Below are positions 4,529 to 5,748 of a stretch of DNA of 5,748 bases, in pieces (positions within the stretch are counted from its first letter, which is position 1; each line of letters starts with the position of its first letter). The translations under genes were made by a program, and so were the position numbers. The notes under the pieces are model-generated. The model did not search any database and was not told the DNA's origin. It worked only from the letters and a program-made list of their open reading frames with translations. Origin of the DNA: Candidatus Wallbacteria bacterium (lineage in GTDB: Bacteria; Muiribacteriota; JAQTZZ01); the NCBI GenBank assembly GCA_028711905.1, contig JAQTRI010000063.1, forward strand, positions 1 through 5,748, in the 5' to 3' direction.

Positions 4529-5748
4529 TCACTCCTTTTTAATAAATGCCTTTTCTTTATTGATAAGTCCGGTAATACCACAGCTTGAGAGTACATCCAG
4601 AACAGTTCCGACAGGCTCGATAATCGGGTCTACCGCAAGAAGAAACACTAAGGCTACCTCTGCAGGCAGACCAAGGGGAGTCAACACCAGGCTCAGCATC
4701 GAAATCTCTATGGCTCCGGGTGCTCCAGTGCCTGCCAGTCCGGCGACAATCACACCCATCAGCACAAAAATCCAGACATTGTTATCAAGCAGAGATACAT
4801 TGTACAACTGGGCGATAAACACTGTACCCAGAGAGAAATTAAGGAAAGTCGATGGCCTTGAAATGGTCACTCCCAGCGGCATGACCAGTTTGGATGTCTG
4901 CCTGTCAATACCGAGACCGCTGTGCATGCCTTCAATGGCTAAGGGCATGGCAGCGTAGCTGTTGAAAGTGCCGAAAGCAACGACTAAGGATTCCTTGAGC
5001 GAAAGAAACACCTTCCCCAACCCGCAACCGGTAGAGCGACTGAGTGAAAACACTGAAATAAAAATAAACACCAGGCTGAGAATATGGAAAATCACGATAA
5101 ATCTGGTCATAGCCACCAGGATCTGGGCTCCAGTGCTTGAAACCTGCCCTGCCAGCAGACAGAAAAGCGCGATCGGCAGCAAGTACATCGACCAGTTGAT
5201 GATCTGCAGAAAAGCGTTGAAAATCGTGTCCAGAAACGAGATGATCATGGCGCTGGATTCATTCCTGATCAGACCAAGGGATAACCCCATGACAATGGAA
5301 AAGAAAAGGACACTCAGAAAGTCTCCGTTACTCAGAGCATTGAAAATATTGGAAGGAATCAGGCGCATCAGAATATCGGTCGGGTTTTCCAGGCGCTGTT
5401 CCCCGGCTCCTTCTGAAACTTCCGCCTCATGCAGTTTACAACCCAGCAGTTCCCTGGAATCACTGCCTATGCCTGAGCCGACCTTTCCCAGAATACCGGC
5501 CAGCAGACCGGACAAGCTGGATGCAAGAATCAGCATCAGCATCAGGAAAAAGATGGATTTGAGAAATCTTCCGGCCTGGCTGGAATGAAACAGCTTTCCA
5601 AGACTGGTCATGATTGCTGTCAGCATTATGGGAAGAGCACACATCTGAAGCAGTGTCAGATAAATGTCTCCCAGCATTTCAAAACGCCCCAGGCCTTCAG
5701 GGAAATACACACCAAAGGCCACACCCAGGATCATTCCGCCAAATACAG
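4529..5748 (-). CDS. Dicarboxylate/amino acid:cation symporter family (DAACS, GltP/DctA-like), N-terminus outside window
   Basis: The frame is open to the right edge; an ATG at 5734 lies inside what should be TM1 (VFGGMILGVAFGVYFP), so the true start is probably outside. Numbering from that ATG, family features are QMCALPIMLTAIMTSL (30-45), NPTDILMRLIPSNIFNALSNGDFLSVLFFSI (117-147), HP1 AFGTFNSYAAMP (253-264), PLGVTISRPST (286-296), HP2 GTGAPGAIEISMLSLVL (335-351) and the TM8 segment from D369. The family is inner-membrane elevator symporters for acidic amino acids, C4-dicarboxylates or neutral amino acids. Canonical residues are replaced: the serine-rich HP1 tip, the TM7 NMDGT (here SRPST), and in TM8 the GltPh-type Asp394, Arg397, Asn401 and Asp405 (here E373, G376, D380, S384). 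Family membership is clear; substrate and coupling ion cannot be predicted from the usual rules. It is first in a coupled pair with the FGE-like lipoprotein. Confidence 0.88.
   Translation of the reverse strand, partial: VFGGMILGVAFGVYFPEGLGRFEMLGDIYLTLLQMCALPIMLTAIMTSLGKLFHSSQAGRFLKSIFFLMLMLILASSLSGLLAGILGKVGSGIGSDSRELLGCKLHEAEVSEGAGEQRLENPTDILMRLIPSNIFNALSNGDFLSVLFFSIVMGLSLGLIRNESSAMIISFLDTIFNAFLQIINWSMYLLPIALFCLLAGQVSSTGAQILVAMTRFIVIFHILSLVFIFISVFSLSRSTGCGLGKVFLSLKESLVVAFGTFNSYAAMPLAIEGMHSGLGIDRQTSKLVMPLGVTISRPSTFLNFSLGTVFIAQLYNVSLLDNNVWIFVLMGVIVAGLAGTGAPGAIEISMLSLVLTPLGLPAEVALVFLLAVDPIIEPVGTVLDVLSSCGITGLINKEKAFIKKE
4532..4537 (-). promoter_or_regulatory. Shine-Dalgarno AAGGAG embedded in the symporter's last codons
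   Basis: On the minus strand the end of the symporter gene reads AAA AAG GAG TGA, coding KKE-stop. The AAGGAG is a strong ribosome-binding site 8 bases before the lipoprotein ATG at 4523, and only 5 bases separate the TGA from that ATG. This decides the lipoprotein start and implies coupled translation of the two genes from one mRNA. Confidence 0.8.

Noticed and set aside
4962..5588. 208-codon plus-strand frame opposite the symporter
   Set aside because: Antisense shadow of a clearly conserved DAACS gene; no ribosome-binding site or recognisable domain.
1..5748. CRISPR array, tRNA, rRNA or intact transposase
   Set aside because: No regularly spaced repeats, no cloverleaf or rRNA-like stretches, and no transposase motifs were seen on either strand.

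Overview
The window comes from a bacterium I cannot name. Base composition is near 50% GC. A lipoprotein signal on a SUMF1-type protein, an ORF6N-domain gene and an MNT-type nucleotidyltransferase pair suggest a diderm, environmental lineage, but nothing here fixes the phylum. No rRNA, tRNA, CRISPR array or intact transposase is visible.

Layout: (1) 1-402, minus strand: the middle of a CobO-type corrinoid adenosyltransferase. It lacks its P-loop half and runs off the left edge. (2) 403-577: no gene, two short hairpins. (3) 578-973, plus: an ORF6N (KilA-N-like) gene whose domain stops abruptly near 835 and is followed by non-homologous sequence with a G-rich motif. (4) 993-1455, plus: a 67-aa antitoxin-like protein overlapping by 62 bases a truncated minimal nucleotidyltransferase. 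(5) 1452-2900, plus: an intact MFS transporter that begins in an ATGA overlap with the truncated nucleotidyltransferase. (6) 2910-4523, minus: a large lipoprotein with a C-terminal SUMF1/FGE-sulfatase domain. (7) 4529-5748, minus: a dicarboxylate/amino acid:cation symporter (DAACS/GltP family), cut at its N-terminus by the window edge.

The left 1.45 kb looks like a scrapyard of accessory genes. Three successive genes (cobO, ORF6N, nucleotidyltransferase) each break off inside a conserved domain, and two of the breaks lie beside the same 11-base motif, GGGGWCAGGCC. The right 4.3 kb looks like ordinary functional genome: one exporter-like MFS gene converging, with 9 bases between stops, on a two-gene minus-strand operon. 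In that operon the Shine-Dalgarno sequence of the lipoprotein lies inside the last codons of the symporter gene.

The points most worth following are the two-frame coding in the antitoxin/nucleotidyltransferase overlap, the in-phase palindrome in the ORF6N gene that encodes nearly the same nonapeptide on both strands, and the DAACS transporter that has lost almost all canonical cation and substrate ligands while being tightly coupled to a non-catalytic FGE-like lipoprotein.
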